64,000 nt of DNA from Dallia pectoralis (GCA_029465975.1 CM055754.1:10735788-10799787), one strand, 5' to 3'. Positions 26,071 to 38,151 are shown, counted from the stretch's first letter. The notes: generated from the sequence alone by a model not told the origin. Numbers and translations: made by a program.

Positions 26071-26229
26071 TTTGATGTGTTGCTGTGGGTGTCAGTGTCA
26101 TGTCAAGTCGTGCACTGTGTTTTCCTTGTTTTCCACTGTTTTCCTTGGATTTTATAAATAAACACCCTGAACGTCTTTACGCTCTGTATATGGCTCATCT
26201 CTACACTTCACCTCCATGGATTTGTGACA
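26071..26229 (+). mobile_element. LTR 3' part following the mirror array
   Basis: An AATAAA signal at about 26157 is followed by GCTCTGTATATGGCTC, a CTACACTTCACC block and a final TTTGTGACA. Order and spacing match the end of the solo LTR at 24190-24272. The 5' end (TGTCAC-type) is not visible. It appears to have been replaced by the expanded 75-bp array. Confidence 0.6.
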
Positions 26230-26988
26230 GTGTTGTAGTCTAGTTGCGCTTATCTAAGCTTGTCTCGTTCTATATAAAAACATTTCTTTTAAAGTCACTT
26301 TCTGACTGTTTGAAAAAGGCATGCCCACAATCAAGGAAAAACTCCTTTTAAAAAAGGTTACTGACTATTGCATAACCTTATTTCACACATGTGAAAGGTG
26401 AGTATGAGGCACAATGTTATAACCAGACATGTTAGGAGGAAAATAGTCTTGGCTCGGTTTTGGCTATTAATGTTTAAGGCATGGGAGAGACCAGAGCAAA
26501 TGGAAAATGGCTCAATGAAAACTGTAAAACTGTCCTGTAAATTTTTTGCAGTGAAAAACAAGTTGGTTATCAAATTATACATCTGTTGCAACAATAACAG
26601 CTTTAAAGTTTGCAATAAAAAAAGACCCGTAAATGTATAATCATAAGGTAAACGTTGAGTTCCACAAACTCCTGTTGGGAGTTGCTAAAATAAAACAGGG
26701 ATGTAACTGCAATCATGAAGTTGAATGAGCTATGGATTTAAATATGTTTAACTTCACCGAACGGCCAATCAGCTAGTTTAGATTTCCAATAAATACATTG
26801 AATAAATCCACCGCCACCAACCAACAGATGTGCAGTTGTCAAATTTGTCCTGTAATGCAGATCTAACCAAGACGTTCAGCTTGTTTTTACAATGCTTGCC
26901 TAACACTTCTGTTCTAGAGGTAAATAACCAAATTTTTATTATATATTTTTTATTCATGCTCAATCATGCACATGCACAGATATTTTAT
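26230..26988. other. Unique AT-rich stretch
   Basis: No gene recognised. Overlapping frames of 80-85 codons on both strands at 26358-26640 look accidental. Confidence 0.5.
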
Positions 26989-28425
26989 TCTCATGGCAGA
27001 TCAATTAGTGACATATCTTTATCCTCATGGCAGATCAATTAGTGACATATCTTTATCCTCATGGCAGATCAATTAGTGACATATCTTTATCCTCCTATTA
27101 GATCAATTAGTGACATATATTTATCCTCATGGCAGATCAATTAGTGACATATCTTTATTCTCATGGCAGATCAATTAGTGACATATCTTTATCCTCATGG
27201 CAGATCAATTAGTGACATATCTTTATCCTCATGGCAGATCAATTAGTGACATATCTTTATCCTGCTATTAGATCAATTAGTGACATATATTTATCCTCAT
27301 GGCAGATCAATTAGTGACATATCTTTATTCTCATGGCAGATCAATTAGTGACATATCTTTATCCTCATGGCAGATCAATTAGTGACATATCTTTATCCTC
27401 CTATCAGATCAATTAGTGACATATCTTTATCCTCATGGCAGATCAATTAGTGACATATCTTTATTCTCATGGCAGATCAATTAGTGACATATCTTTATCC
27501 TCATGGCAGATCAATTAGTGACATATCTTTATCCTCCTATTAGATCAATTGGTGACATATCTTTATCTTCCTATTAGATCAATTAGTGACATATTTTTAT
27601 CTTCATATTAGATCAATTAGTGACATATCTTTATCCTCCTATTAGATCAATTAGTGACATATCTTTATCTTCCTATTAGATCAATTAGTGACATATTTTT
27701 ATCTTCATATTAGATCAATTAGTGACATATCTTCATCCTCATTGCAGATCAATTAGTGACATATCTTTATCCTCATGGCAGATCAATTAGTGACATATCT
27801 TTATCCTCATGGCAGATCAATTAGTGACATATCTTTATCCTCCTATTAGATCAATTAGTGACATATCTTTATCTTCATATTAGATCAATTAGTGACATAT
27901 CTTTATCCTCCTATCAGATCAATTAGTGACATATCTTTATCCTCCTATCAGATCAATTAGCGACATATCTTTATCCTCCTATCAGATCAATTAGTGACAT
28001 ATCTTTATCCTCATGGCAGATCAATTAGTGACATATCTTTATCCTCTTATTAGATCAATTAGTGACATATCTTTATCCTCCTATCAGATCAATTAGTGAC
28101 ATATCTTTATCCTCCTATCAGATCAATTAGTGACATATCTTTATCTTCATATTAGATCAATTAGTGACATATCTTTATCCTCCTATCAGATCAATTAGTG
28201 ACCTATCTTTATCCTCCTATCATATCAATTAGTGACATATCTTTATCCTCCTATTAGATCAATTAGTGACATATCTTTATCCTCCTATCAGATCAATTAG
28301 TGACATATCTTTATCCTCCTATCAGATCAATTAGTGACATATCTTTATCCTCCTATCAGATCAATTAGTGACATATCTTTATCCTCCTATCAGATCAATT
28401 AGTGACCTATCTTTATCCTCATGGC
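26989..28425. repeat. 34-bp minisatellite, about 42 copies
   Basis: Invariant core AGATCAATTAGTGACATATC followed by TTTATCCTC. The variable 8 bases are ATGGCAGA, CTATTAGA or CTATCAGA. The variant types occur in runs, showing block duplication. Confidence 0.96.
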
Positions 28426-28606
28426 ATACGGATGTTGGTGTAAAATCAACTGGTACTTGACACAGTCCATGTTCCCATGTATCCTATATCTATTTACAAG
28501 TGTGTAACTTGAATATCTATTTTTTATCCTGTTGACTTAATCTATTTGTATGTTCACTTTCTGATGTCTATGTTTGACTAAGGGCGTTTAGCATGTGTCT
28601 CACCTC

Positions 28607-28610
<4 letters not shown>

Positions 28611-28645
<35 letters not shown>

Positions 28646-28674
28646 TACAATTATATACAATTATATGTATATGT
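28611..28674. repeat. (AT)n-rich microsatellite
   Basis: About 26 bp of pure AT followed by ATATACAATTATAT repeats. Confidence 0.95.
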
Positions 28675-28758
28675 ATAAACCCAGTGCTTGTATTGATGTT
28701 GCTTCCAGAGGCAGAACTCTGTGGTGAGTGATGCAACAGATGCTAGGTTATTTTACAT

Positions 28759-29491
28759 GCTATGCTAACCCTAACTCTGCTCTATGAGTATGCTATGCTA
28801 ACCCTAACTCTGCTCTATGAGTATGCTATGCTAACCCTAACCCTGCTCTATGAGTATGCTATGCTAACCCTAACCCTGCTCTATGAGTATGCTATGCCAA
28901 CCCTTCTCTATGAGTATGATATGATAAACCTAACCCTGCTCTATGAGTATGCTAAGCTAACCCTGCTCTATCTGTATGTTAAGCTAACCCTAACCCTACT
29001 CTATGCATATGCCATGCTAACCCTAACTCTGCTCAATGAGTATGTTATGCTAATCCTAACCCTGCTCTGTAATTATGCTATGCCAACCCTAACCCTGCTC
29101 TGTAATTATGCTATGCTAATCTTAACCCTGCTCTATGAGTATGCTATGCTAACACTAACCCTGCTCTATAAGTATGCTATGCTAACCCTAACCCTGCTCT
29201 ATAAGTATGCTATGCTAACATTAACCCTGCTCTTTGAGTATGCTATGCTAACCCTAACCCTGCTCTATGAGTATGCTATGCTAACGCTAACCCTGCTCTA
29301 TAAGTATGCTATGCTAACATTAACCCTGCTCTTTGAGTATGCTATGCTAACACTAACCCTGCTCTATAAGTATGCTATGCTAACCCTAACCCTGCTCTAT
29401 AAGTATGCTATGCTAACATTAACCCTGCTCTTTGAGTATGCTATGCTAACCCTAACCCTGCTCTATGAGTATGCTATGCTAACCCTAACCC
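28759..29491. repeat. 33-bp minisatellite with CCCTAA motifs, about 22 copies
   Basis: Units GCTATGCTAACCCTAACCCT plus GCTCTATGAGTAT. Most contain CTAACCCTAACCCT, the vertebrate telomere motif in C-rich orientation. The period is a multiple of three, so a 270-codon plus-strand frame runs through; it is an artefact. A block of units with CTTTGAGTAT and CTATAAGTAT variants is repeated. Confidence 0.95.
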
Positions 29492-30701
29492 CTTTGAGTG
29501 TAAATCAAGCTGATGTAAATGATAACATTTTTCATAGACATTCTTTGCTACTGTTTATGAAACAACTCAAATAGTCAAATATTGCCAATGTGAGTGAGTC
29601 TATTACAATGAGCATTGACTAATGTAGTGCTATTGCGTTTGGTCTATCCAGAGAATAAATATTATAAAGTTGCAATTAGTTCACAACACAGCAGCACAAC
29701 TGTTAACAACGACCAGAAGGAGAGCACATGCCATTTAAAGTCTCTGCATTAGACACATATAACTGCTTTATTGATTTTTCAAGCTCTAAACGACCAACAC
29801 AGCATGACAATATATTTAAAAAAATAATTCTCAGTCAATCAATTACATTTTAAAAGGGTCTCCTGGCCTCGACTCTAAAATGAATTAGAATTGATATACA
29901 ACTAGAAATGGATTTGTATACATTATGAATGAACATTTTTAATGAGCGTAGTATAATGACCTTACTCTCTCAGAAGCTACAAATGTGCTTGTAAACACTG
30001 TCCCAGTTATTTTTGTATTGAAAAACATGGCACCACGTACATACAAATATAGACCTGTGATCTTGCCAATTCTTCTATCATTTGCATTATTTAACATGAC
30101 TTGCTTTCTACAACTACATCTCTCCCCTGTTTAGCCAAATATGTGTGCTTTTAATTCTATATTAACCTTTAAAATAACACTGAGAATGGGAGGAAAAACT
30201 CTCTAAATGGCACAAGGTCAACTGTATTAAAATATTAAATTAACTAAATAGCATTGATGCTTTGTTAAATACATGTATTGTTTCCAGCCTTTTATCGCTT
30301 ATTATCGCAACGGCAAAGTGAATCATAATTATGTGTGATAAAAATCAACGTCTGTATGTGTAGGAACACAAGCCGATTCCATTGAAGTGACTGTCTCTCA
30401 TCAAATTCTACTTAGTAACTATGCTTTTGGAGTTCCCCATTTGTTAATGGAAGTGAAATACAGATTATTTGGGTTAATAATTCCAGCCATGCATGAAAAG
30501 GATAAAAAATTTGGCAACTGGAATGACCAAATATTTATGATGGTTTTCAAGAATAGTACTTCATTGCATGTTACAAGGCAGAGAAAATAAATGTGTATTG
30601 TGTTTTTCGAACAGTCACACTGAGAGCAGAGTTTTCAATGAAGAAACATTTGCATTTTAATGGGAGTTTTCACATTGAATTGACTGGAATGGAAATGGAA
30701 T
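29492..30701. other. Unique AT-rich stretch
   Basis: 1.2 kb without a recognisable gene, RNA or mobile element. Confidence 0.55.
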
Positions 30702-31292
30702 TGAATCACATGGTCACATTACTACACAACAACAGATTAATAACAGTGGTACAGTAACCAACCAATAAACCAAGAGGTAGGAATCACATGGTCACATTGG
30801 ACCAATCATGGGAGGTAAAGGCATTACTATACAACTGCAGATTAATAACAGTGGTACAGTATCCAACCAATAAACCAAGAGGTAGGAATCACATGGTCAG
30901 ATTGGACCAATCATGGGAGGTAAAGGCATTACAATACAACAGCAGATTAATAACAGTGGTACAGTATCCAACCAATAAACCAAGAGGTAGGAATCACATG
31001 GTCAGATTGGACCAATCATGGGAGGTAAAGGCATTACTACAGAACAACCGCAGATTAATAACAGTGGTACAGTAACCAACCAATAAACCAAGAGGTTGGA
31101 ATCACATGGTCACATTGGACCAATCATGGGAGGTAAAGGCATTACTATACAACAGCAGATTAATAACAGTGTTACAGTAACCAACCAATAAACCAAGAGG
31201 TTGGAATCACATGGTCACATTGGACCAATCATGGGAGGTAAAGGCATTACTACACAACAGCAGATTAATAACAGTGGTACAGAAACCAACCA
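30702..31292. repeat. About 105-bp tandem repeat, 5.6 copies
   Basis: Units contain AATCACATGGTCACATTGGA, CCAATCATGGGAGGTAAAGG and AGATTAATAACAGTGGTACA. The first unit is partial and more diverged. Confidence 0.93.
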
Positions 31293-32551
31293 ACATGTTT
31301 GCTGCACCAATCAATAGAAATAAACATACTGTTCACCGTAATAAACCAAATGCGTTGCAGATATTTATTACTGAGAAGACCCAGCGTTCGTATCGATTGA
31401 CCGTCACAATGATGCCTTTGACCTTTATATGAGTCTCACAAGATGGAGTTCTAAGTGCGATTCATGACACCAACAGTGGTTAGAAAGAAAATCTCTATAA
31501 AAAAGGTGCATGCTTAACTAAATGTTTTTTTAAATTAATTATTAAGAAGAGTCAAACTCAAATTAATCTGTTGTCCATATGCCCATTTGGTGTGACTAGA
31601 TCTGCAAAACACAGCAACACATTTTACACAGATACGGTACATAGATATCTGGTTTATATTTTGTACCAAATTATCTGGCAGCACTTCGACAAGTGTCAGG
31701 AAAACCAGTCAGGAGAATGTTTGAGGTATACAACATTAGAGTTTGCCTATTCAGTGCCAAAAAACAGACAGCACATTAACAATTTTTCATTTTCATTACT
31801 GTTTTATAGATCGATGTATGTCCACGCGTGAACCGGAATGAGATGGAGGATAAATATGAAAGGAAAAAACCATTAACACATTTAAAAGCTGCCAAGAAAA
31901 GGCAAACCGGGAGTCTTAAGCTGTGATATAAAGAGGTTTAGTGGGCAGCTTTCATAGGGAGATGTGTTGGTCTATATGACTGATTTATCAGTGTTTTATC
32001 AGCTGATAGAGGTGAGTGTCAATATTGGTTTTCTCTATTCTGAGCGATGCCACATCTGAGAGATGCCACATTGGTAGTACAACTGGGTAGTACAGCATTC
32101 ACACCGGGCTAGATCTGATATGTAAATGTGACACATAATAAGTGGTTAGGAAGTGCCGTTGGTAATGCATTTTGACCAGACATTGGCCACATGGTGGGGA
32201 GAACTTCAGTAGGGTTTTCCTACCTTCACTAGAGGTCATCGCACTCTGGACACGCCCCCATGGATCTCCGGCCCAATGGTGTGACACACAGTTATAATGG
32301 ACCCCCCTCCCCCATTACACAAGGTAGGTGTAAATAAACAATATATCGTTGTACAACTGGTTCAAAGTACAGAAAACCAACACATGTCCATAGTGCTGTC
32401 ATTTGGTAGCAAATATTATTAGTTAAAATTGTAATAATAAATTTAAAAAACTGAAACTAAATACATCAATAAATAATCGATAATCGAATAAATCGATTAG
32501 AGCAATATATGTGCAGAATAGGTGGAAATAAATACATTTAGCAAAAACTAC
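31293..32551. other. Unique intron-like stretch
   Basis: No feature recognised in 1.25 kb. Frames of 62-86 codons at 31571-31831 and 32099-32287 have no family resemblance. Confidence 0.5.
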
Positions 32552-32698
32552 TGTATCTATATAATCTATATCTACCTCAGGTGGATTACTGCATCTATAT
32601 CATATACATCTACCTCAGATAGATTACTGCATCTATATCATATACATCTACCTCAGGTGGATTACTGGATTACTGTATCTACCTCAGGTGGATTCAGT
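32552..32698. repeat. About 37-bp tandem repeat, 3.5 copies
   Basis: Units with ATCATATACATCTACCTCAG and GTGGATTACTGC. The last unit is shortened. Confidence 0.88.
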
Positions 32699-32759
32699 GT
32701 GTAATGTAGCCTTGCATTTAACTCCTTGTCAAACTTCTGCACACATCTTTATCATCTTT

Positions 32760-32932
32760 ATCAGTGTTTCCCAATCCTGGTCTTGGGACCCCAACAGGTC
32801 CACATTCATTCAAATGTTGCCCTGCCAGTTAAACACTTCATTGACTTGACACTCATTTTTAATCAGGTTTGTGAGTGCTGTTGAAAAACCAAAAATGTGC
32901 ATAATTTAGTTCCCCAAAATCAGGAAACACTG
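32760..32932. mobile_element. MITE with 11-bp terminal inverted repeats
   Basis: The ends are TCAGTGTTTCC and GGAAACACTGA, a perfect 11-bp inverted repeat. Internal CTTGGGACCCCAAC and AAAAACCAAAAATGTGC blocks match a palindromic element common in salmonid and pike DNA (from memory). TA lies on both sides, compatible with a TA target duplication. Confidence 0.7.
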
Positions 32933-33000
32933 ATAGATACATTTAGGCTGGCTGGGACTAGTATATCTTAAAATACCTAAAATTTAATGTGGAAATTGAA

Positions 33001-33146
33001 CCAGTTTGGTTTGTGTTGTTCTGTTCACATTAGCCTTAAGGTTAAATCAATGGTTAATTGTACCAGTTTGGTGTGTGCTGTTCTGTTCACATTAGCCTGA
33101 AGGTTAAATCAATGGTTAATTGTACCAGTTTGGTGTGTGCTGTTCT
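33001..33146. repeat. 62-bp tandem repeat, third copy interrupted by a transposon
   Basis: CCAGTTTGGT begins copies at 33001, 33063 and 33125. The third copy breaks at 33146. Its next bases, GTTCACATTA, resume after the inserted element at 35176. Confidence 0.92.
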
Positions 33147-35169
33147 CAGGCATGAAAATCACTCACCTTTCGGCGAAATTCGCCGTTTTGAAACCAGAAT
33201 AGATGACCTACGTGAATCGTGTAGATTCGATGAGAAAATCTTTGTTGGGGGGGGTACCAGAGATTTAGTGAACTACGAGTGCATGAAATGCATGAAAATA
33301 TTAGCGCAAAGTGCATGAAAATATTAGCGCAAAGGGCCTTGCATCACCAGTTTCCTTCTCTGGGAAGGTAGGGGAATACCGTTACCTGATTGGTTTACAA
33401 GCAGTGCGCTTCGCTCGTGCTGACAAGAGCGCGCACATCAAATTCAGAACCTCAAAAGCCCGCCTGGCCTCTGCGATTTAATCGACTGAATTTGGTGAGT
33501 GATGGTTTCAATAGTAACTCAGAAGCTCTGTTGCGATAGGCTTAACTAACGTTATATACAGGTTGATTAATTGAGTCATTATACACAGCAGGAGAACGCA
33601 ATGTTAACCAGCTAAAGATCTGCAGGGCTTGAATTTCGGTGCGGGGATTGCGGGATTTTTTTAAGGAAATGGTGTAAGAGATGTTTAATAAACATTTAAA
33701 AAAAATAAAAATCTATCTTTTTGTGAAATCACTTGGAAACCTCTATTTACTTTATATTGTCTACAAAGGTCTTTCACATGTGGAATATTTGAACTTTTCC
33801 TCCAGGGGAGCATGCCCCCGCACCCCCCTATAGGGGTAATATGGGTGAGCATGCCCCCGCACCCCCCTATAGGGGTAATATGGGTGAGCGTGCCCCCGGA
33901 CCCCCCTATAGGGGTAATATGGGGGAGCATGCCCCCGCACCCCCCTATAGGGGTAATATGGGGGAGCATGCCCCCGCACCCCCCTATAGGGGTAATATGG
34001 GTGAGCATGCCCCCGCACCCCCCTATAGGGGTAATATGGGTGAGCATGCCCCCGGACCCCCCTATAGGGGTAATATGGGTGAGCATGCCCCCGCACCCCC
34101 CTATAGGGGTAATATGGGGGAGCATGCCCCCGCACCCCCCTATAGGGGTAATATGGGGGAGCATGCCCCCGCACCCCCCTATAGGGGTAATATGGGTGAG
34201 CATGCCCCTGGACCCCCCTATAGGGGTAATATGGGGGAGCATGCCCCCGCACCCCCCTATAGGGGTAATATGGGTGAGCATGCCCCCGCACCCCCCTATA
34301 GGGGTAATATGGGGGAGCATGCCCCCGGACCCCCCTATAGGGGTAATATGGGTGAGCATGCCCCTGGACCCCCCTATAGGGGTAATATGGGGGAGCATGC
34401 CCCCGCACCCCCCTATAGGGGTAATATGGGGGAGCATGCCCCTGGACCCCCCTATAGGGGTAATATGGGGGAGCATGCCCCTGGACCCCCCTATAGGGGT
34501 AATATGGGGGAGCATGCCCCCGCACCCCCCTATAGGGGTAATATGGGGGAGCATGCCCCCGCACCCCCCTATAGGGGTAATATGGGGGAGCATGCCCCCG
34601 CACCCCCCTATAGGGGTAATATGGGTGAGCATGCCCCCGGACCCCCCTATAGGGGTAATATGGGGGAGCATGCCCCCGCACCCCCCTATAGGGGTAATAT
34701 GGTGGAGCATGCCCCCGCACCCCCCTATAGGGGTAATATGGGGGAGCATGCCCCCGGACCCCCCTATAGGGGTAATATGGGGGAGCATGCCCCCGCACCC
34801 CCCTATAGGGGTAATATGGGTGAGCATGCCCCCGCACCCCCCTATAGGGGTAATATGGGTGAGCATGCCCCCGCACCCCCCTATAGGGGTAATATGGGGG
34901 AGCATGCCCCCGCACCCCCCTATAGGGGTAATATGGGGGAGCATGCCCCTGGACCCCCCTATAGGGGTAATATGGGGGAGCATGCCCCTGGACCCCCCTA
35001 TAGGGGTAATATGGGGGAGCATGCCCCCGCACCCCCCTATAGGGGTAATATGGGGGAGCATGCCCCCGCACCCCCCTATAGGGGTAATATGGGGGAGCAT
35101 GCCCCCGCACCCCCCTATAGGGGTAATATCCTGCTCACCTTTTTCACCCCTGACCCGTTTTCATGCCTG
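33147..35169. mobile_element. 2,023-bp TIR DNA transposon, non-autonomous
   Basis: Perfect 12-bp inverted ends CAGGCATGAAAA (33147-33158) and TTTTCATGCCTG (35158-35169) are flanked by a perfect 6-bp duplication TGTTCT (33141-33146 and 35170-35175). The interrupted 62-bp repeat gives the empty site directly. About 660 bp of non-repetitive interior includes a CGGCGAAATTCGCCG hairpin near 33171, a duplicated GCATGAAAATATTAGCGCAA near 33292 and an AATAAA near 33689. The remainder is a 39-bp array. No transposase frame is present. The 6-bp duplication argues against hAT (8 bp) and Tc1 (TA). Superfamilies with about 6-bp duplications are candidates, but I cannot assign one. Confidence 0.85.
33806..35129. 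repeat. 39-bp GC-rich minisatellite inside the TIR element, about 34 copies
   Basis: Each unit contains the perfect palindrome CCCCTATAGGGG plus GGTAATATGGG and GAGCATGCCCC. Only a few positions vary (GCACC/GGACC, GGGGG/GGGTG). The period is a multiple of three and several frames are stop-free on both strands (449-471 codons). These frames are artefacts. Confidence 0.96.
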
Positions 35170-35398
35170 TGTTCTGTTCACATTAAAGCTGTTATGTTAA
35201 TTGATCTTGAACAATACTCTCGAAATCAGAGGCCATCTAACTGTTTTTAACATGATAATCAATTAGGAAATAAAAAGTAGGACTAGCTATTTTCTGCTAT
35301 TAAAAGCTAGGTCAAATAGATGCAATCCCTCCAGATTTTGGACACACACATTCATCTTTTTGGTTTCAGCTGACAGGCGTAAATTATTTTGTATTTTG

Positions 35399-35889
35399 AG
35401 CAGAGATTGGGCAGAGATTGGGCAGAGATAGGGAAGAGATAGGACAGAGATAGGACAGAGATAGGACAGAGATTGGACAGAGATTGGGCAGAGATAGGGC
35501 AGAAATAGGACAGAGATAGGACAGAGATAGGACAGAGATTGGGCAGAGATAGAACAGAGATTGGACAGAGATTGGGCAGAGATAGGGAAGAGATTGGGCA
35601 GAGATAGGGCAAAGATAGGACAGAGTTAGGACAGAGATTGGGCAGAGATAGGGCAGAAATAGGGCAGAGATAGGACAGAGATAGGGCAAAGATAGGACAG
35701 AGATTGGACAGAGATTGGGCAGAGATTGGGCAGAGATAGGGAAGAGATAGGACAGAGATTGGGCAGAGATAGGGCAAAGATAGGACAGAGTTAGGACAGA
35801 GATTGGGCAGAGATAGGGCAGAAATAGGGCAGAGATAGGGCAGAGATAGGACAGAGATAGGGCAGGAATAGGACAGAGATAGGACAGAG
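35399..35889. repeat. 13-bp minisatellite, about 38 copies
   Basis: Units AGAGATAGGACAG and AGAGATTGGGCAG alternate in blocks. A block of about 130 bp including CAGAGTTAGGACAG recurs near 35630 and 35787. The plus strand is almost free of T apart from one or two per unit. Confidence 0.94.
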
Positions 35890-36012
35890 AAAAAGTAGAG
35901 AATTTTAAACAAAACATTTGTTCAGACCATTTTTTCCCAGATAGCAATAAATGCAACCACACAGGAAACTCAGGTCAGTCAGAGGGGCAGCTTTCATGAC
36001 AATTGATATCTA

Positions 36013-36201
36013 CATGACAGTTGAATGTCCTTATGAGACATTGATTGGGACAAAACACACTAGAAGTTTAGCCTCATGACAGTTGAATGTCCTTATGAGA
36101 CATTGATTGGGACAAAACACACTAGAAGTTTATCCACATGACAGTTGAATGTCCTTATGAGACATTGGTTGGGACAAAACACACTTGAAGTTTAGCCACA
36201 T
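36013..36201. repeat. 62-bp tandem repeat, 3 copies
   Basis: CATGACAGTTGAATGTCCTT begins at 36013, 36075 and 36137. The copies are almost identical. Confidence 0.93.
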
Positions 36202-36772
36202 GCACGGGGACTCATGAACGAGTCGTGTTTCAGATCTGACAGAGAAAAATGCTAAATATCCAACAATGGGGGAATATAAAAAGATCTGGGACACTTCAGC
36301 CTTTGTAGTTGAGACAAAAGGAATGAATCCATAAATTAGCAGAACCTCCGAGCCGGAACCACAGCACAGGGTTCCTGCAAATCCCTCACAGCGACAGATC
36401 GCTGGCCAAGGAACGCCAGCGTGGTCATTTATATAAACACAGGAGGAGGGGACATTCTAGGGGAGGTGTAATCCTGTGGAGTGTATCCCTGTAGGCACGG
36501 AGGTACCTGATGAAGTCACATTAGGAAACAACACAGGGGTAATGTCTCCGCTAGGGAACCTCCTTATTGCTGCCTCACTGGCAGGCTAACTCGTCAGATG
36601 TTCAGCAAAAACATAGTTTCAAGGGGAAATATTAGGTCAACCAGCTGCTTTAAGATAGTGAGTAAACTGTTGAAAAAACTCTTATCACAACTGTCTGGCT
36701 TTAATATAATAACCATATATCAACGTGCTGGGATGCAAAGTGATTCCTGTTGGAATCCAGTGAAAAGAAGAC
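36202..36772. other. Unique stretch, comparatively GC-balanced
   Basis: No gene recognised. The interval 36320-36600 is less AT-rich than its surroundings and non-repetitive, so it is a candidate for conserved non-coding sequence, but nothing specific is visible. Confidence 0.4.
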
Positions 36773-36946
36773 TGAAAACTCTTATTCAACTGTTATGATC
36801 TGCAAAGGGAATAACTACCCGGTTTGGTAAGACTTCACTGAAACTCTTATTTAACTGTACAGATCTGTGTAGGGAATAACTACCAGGTTTGTTAAGATTC
36901 ACTGAAACTCCTATTTAACTGTTACAATCTGCAAAGGGAATAACTG
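36773..36946. repeat. About 65-bp imperfect tandem repeat, 3 copies
   Basis: AACTCTTATT-CAACTGT and GGGAATAACTACC blocks recur at about 36776, 36842 and 36906, with several differences. Confidence 0.8.
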
Positions 36947-37594
36947 TGCAAAACTATTGGAACAACTTGTTCTGGACAAACATCACGAGCGGTTCTCTTG
37001 CAATCTCAGACTCTATGTTTGGGCAAAATGAAATACTGTCAACTGTCAAAAAGCTGATGTTAAACCAAAAATATATCTGGCACTAGCACCATAAACTTAA
37101 AAACATATGCAATATTAGATCAGGATGGCTCTGAGAGAAAAAAATAACTTTATATAGGAAGGCTGATTTACATGAATAAATGGTGAGTACATATGACTGA
37201 TTTAAAGGATTCTATCGGGCACTGTGCCAGATACGTAGGTCATCAGCTGCTGTTGTAAGGCCTTGATGGAGCATTGTCCAGGGAGGTGTCAGCACATCTC
37301 ACCTGCCAACACTCACCCTGAGGGGGCTGAGCCAGAATGAGCTGAGCCGGTGCCACAGCCCAGTGTAACAGCCCAGTCTAACAGCCCAGTGTCACAGCCC
37401 GGGGCTAGGTGCCAAACCAGCCTACGGGTGTATAGGGAGAATGTTTTCCTCCCATTACTGCATACACACAATCAAGGCTGTATTCACTGCTCAGGTTCAT
37501 AGGTGATATTCCAAGTGCAACTACAGAACTCACATACAAGCATGGGATAGTGCACTGCTGAAAGTGTTCAGAAACATGAGTGACAAGTCCAGGA
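36947..37594. other. Unique stretch with a small CAGCCCAGTGT repetition
   Basis: Four CACAGCCCAGTG/AACAGCCCAGT units lie at about 37354-37402. Otherwise nothing is recognised. Confidence 0.5.
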
Positions 37595-38151
37595 AAGTGG
37601 GAGGATCCTGAGCAGTGGGAGGATCCTGAGTAGTGGGAGGATCCTGAGCAGTGGGAGGATCCTGAGCAGTGGGAGGATCCTGAGCAGTGGGAGGATCCTG
37701 AGCAGTGGGATTATCCTGTGCAGTGGGAGGATCCTGTGCAGTGGGAGGATCCTGAGCAGTGGGAGGATCCTGAGTAGTGGGAGGATCCTGAGCAGTGGGA
37801 GGATCCTGAGCAGTGGGAGGATCCTGAGCAGTGGGAGGATCCTGAGCAGTGGAATGATCCTGTGCAGTGGGAGGATCCTGAGCAGTGGAATGATCCTGTG
37901 CAGTGGGAGGATCCTGAGCAGTGGGAGGATCCTGAGCAGTGGAATGATCCTGTGCAGTGGGAGGATCCTGAGCAGTGGGAGGATCCTGAGCAGTGGGAGG
38001 ATCCTGAGTAGGGGAGGATCCTGAGCAGTGGGAGGATCCTGAGCAGTGGGAGGATCCTGAGCAGTGGGAGGATCCTGAGTAGTGGGAGGATCCTGAGCAG
38101 TGGGAGGATCCTGAGCAGTGGGAGGATCCTGAGTAGTGGGAGGATCCTGAG
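37595..38151. repeat. 18-bp minisatellite, about 31 copies
   Basis: Units AGTGGGAGGATCCTGAGC, with GTAATGATCC/TTATCC variants. Nearly every unit contains GGATCC, a BamHI site and palindrome. One unit near 38010 has lost two bases. The period is a multiple of three, giving a 210-codon artefact frame. Confidence 0.95.

Noticed and set aside
32099..32287. A further exon of the receptor gene
   Set aside because: The sequence is somewhat GC-richer than its surroundings, but I find no matched acceptor and donor and no MAM-like residues.
33685..35250. Four overlapping frames of 449-471 codons as a repetitive surface protein
   Set aside because: All derive from a 39-bp repeat inside a transposon and are open in several frames of both strands at once, which is typical of a composition artefact.
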